Origin: Ruminiclostridium sp.
GTDB lineage: Bacteria; Bacillota_A; Clostridia; Oscillospirales; Ruminococcaceae
Length of the DNA: 5,988 nucleotides
Direction: 5' to 3'
NCBI GenBank assembly: GCA_017550775.1
Contig: JAFZOA010000226.1
Span: 1-5,988, forward strand
Part shown: positions 5,986 to 5,988 of the stretch, in pieces
Layout: every line of letters starts with the position of its first letter
How positions within the stretch are numbered: position 1 is the first letter of the stretch
Made by a program: the position numbers and the translations under genes
The notes under the pieces: model-generated
What the model was told of the DNA's origin: nothing
What the model saw: the letters and a program-made list of their open reading frames with translations, nothing else
Database searches by the model: none

Positions 5986-5988
5986 TTC

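Larger units (their letters stand above)
3818..5988 (-). mobile_element. Group II intron, 3' portion with maturase; 5' end outside the window
   Basis: A self-splicing retroelement inserted in the helicase gene. Seen directly: a maturase ORF, the domain IV closing stem flanking it, domain V and domain VI downstream, and a domain III-like hairpin upstream. The 3' end is placed at 3818 because it ends in AU (the AY rule), lies 8 bases from the bulged A in domain VI, and leaves a helicase exon that restores the conserved PWRP. No GUGYG 5' boundary is present up to 5988, so domain I, most or all of domain II and the exon-binding sites lie further right. An HNH-bearing ORF and a CGC triad in domain V point to a bacterial group IIB or chloroplast-like lineage; the subclass is not certain. 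Retrohoming into the same helicase site in other ICEs is the expected route of spread. Confidence 0.9.

Noticed and set aside
3867..5988. Assignment as a group IIC (terminator-associated) intron from the CGC triad
   Set aside because: Group IIC ORFs usually lack an endonuclease domain and insert after terminator hairpins. This one has an HNH domain and sits inside a coding sequence.
1..5988. CRISPR arrays, tRNA or rRNA genes, insertion sequence ends
   Set aside because: I found no regularly spaced repeats, cloverleaf-like sequences, rRNA segments or transposase genes with terminal repeats.

Overview
All recognisable genes in this window lie on the minus strand, so the region reads from right to left. 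It looks like part of the conjugation and accessory module of an integrative and conjugative element (ICE) from a gut-type Clostridia host such as Lachnospiraceae or Oscillospiraceae. The evidence is a typical cargo set: an SNF2-type helicase, a DUF3991/Toprim primase-like protein, a YodL-DUF3846 protein, a DpnD/PcfM-like protein and a MobC-like ribbon-helix-helix protein. Purine-rich Shine-Dalgarno sites and moderate GC (roughly 40-54% in the lines sampled by eye) agree with this. The host assignment is inference from protein style only.

Right part (5988 to 3818): most of a group II intron whose 5' end (domain I and the GUGYG start) lies beyond the window. Visible in order are a possible domain II hairpin, a long domain III-like hairpin, the domain IV basal stem, a hairpin over the maturase ribosome binding site, the maturase/reverse transcriptase gene with RT, X and HNH endonuclease domains, the returning strand of the domain IV stem, a 34-nt domain V with a CGC triad, and domain VI with a bulged branch-point A eight bases from the end. 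The inferred 3' splice site is between 3818 and 3817.

Middle (3817 to 2856): the downstream exon of the interrupted helicase gene. It starts just before conserved helicase motif VI. Splicing is predicted to rebuild a Pro codon in front of WRPADLQQREGR. The upstream exon is outside the window.

Left part (2839 to 1): a tightly packed operon continues with a 136-aa unknown protein (TTG start, strong Shine-Dalgarno), a primase-like Toprim protein, a YodL-DUF3846 protein and a DpnD/PcfM-like protein. The last three are joined by 4-bp ATGA overlaps, which implies translational coupling. A short gap follows with a strong inverted repeat and no terminator signature, which may be part of the transfer origin. 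The window then ends inside the start of a MobC-like gene.

Together, the helicase and primase-like proteins probably handle element DNA during transfer or establishment, MobC and the inverted repeat would belong to the relaxosome, and the two acidic small proteins have unknown roles. The intron is a second mobile element nested in the first. I see no wholly new system. The most notable points are the intron position inside the helicase core, a 29-bp near-perfect palindrome inside the primase gene, and the oriT-like repeat.
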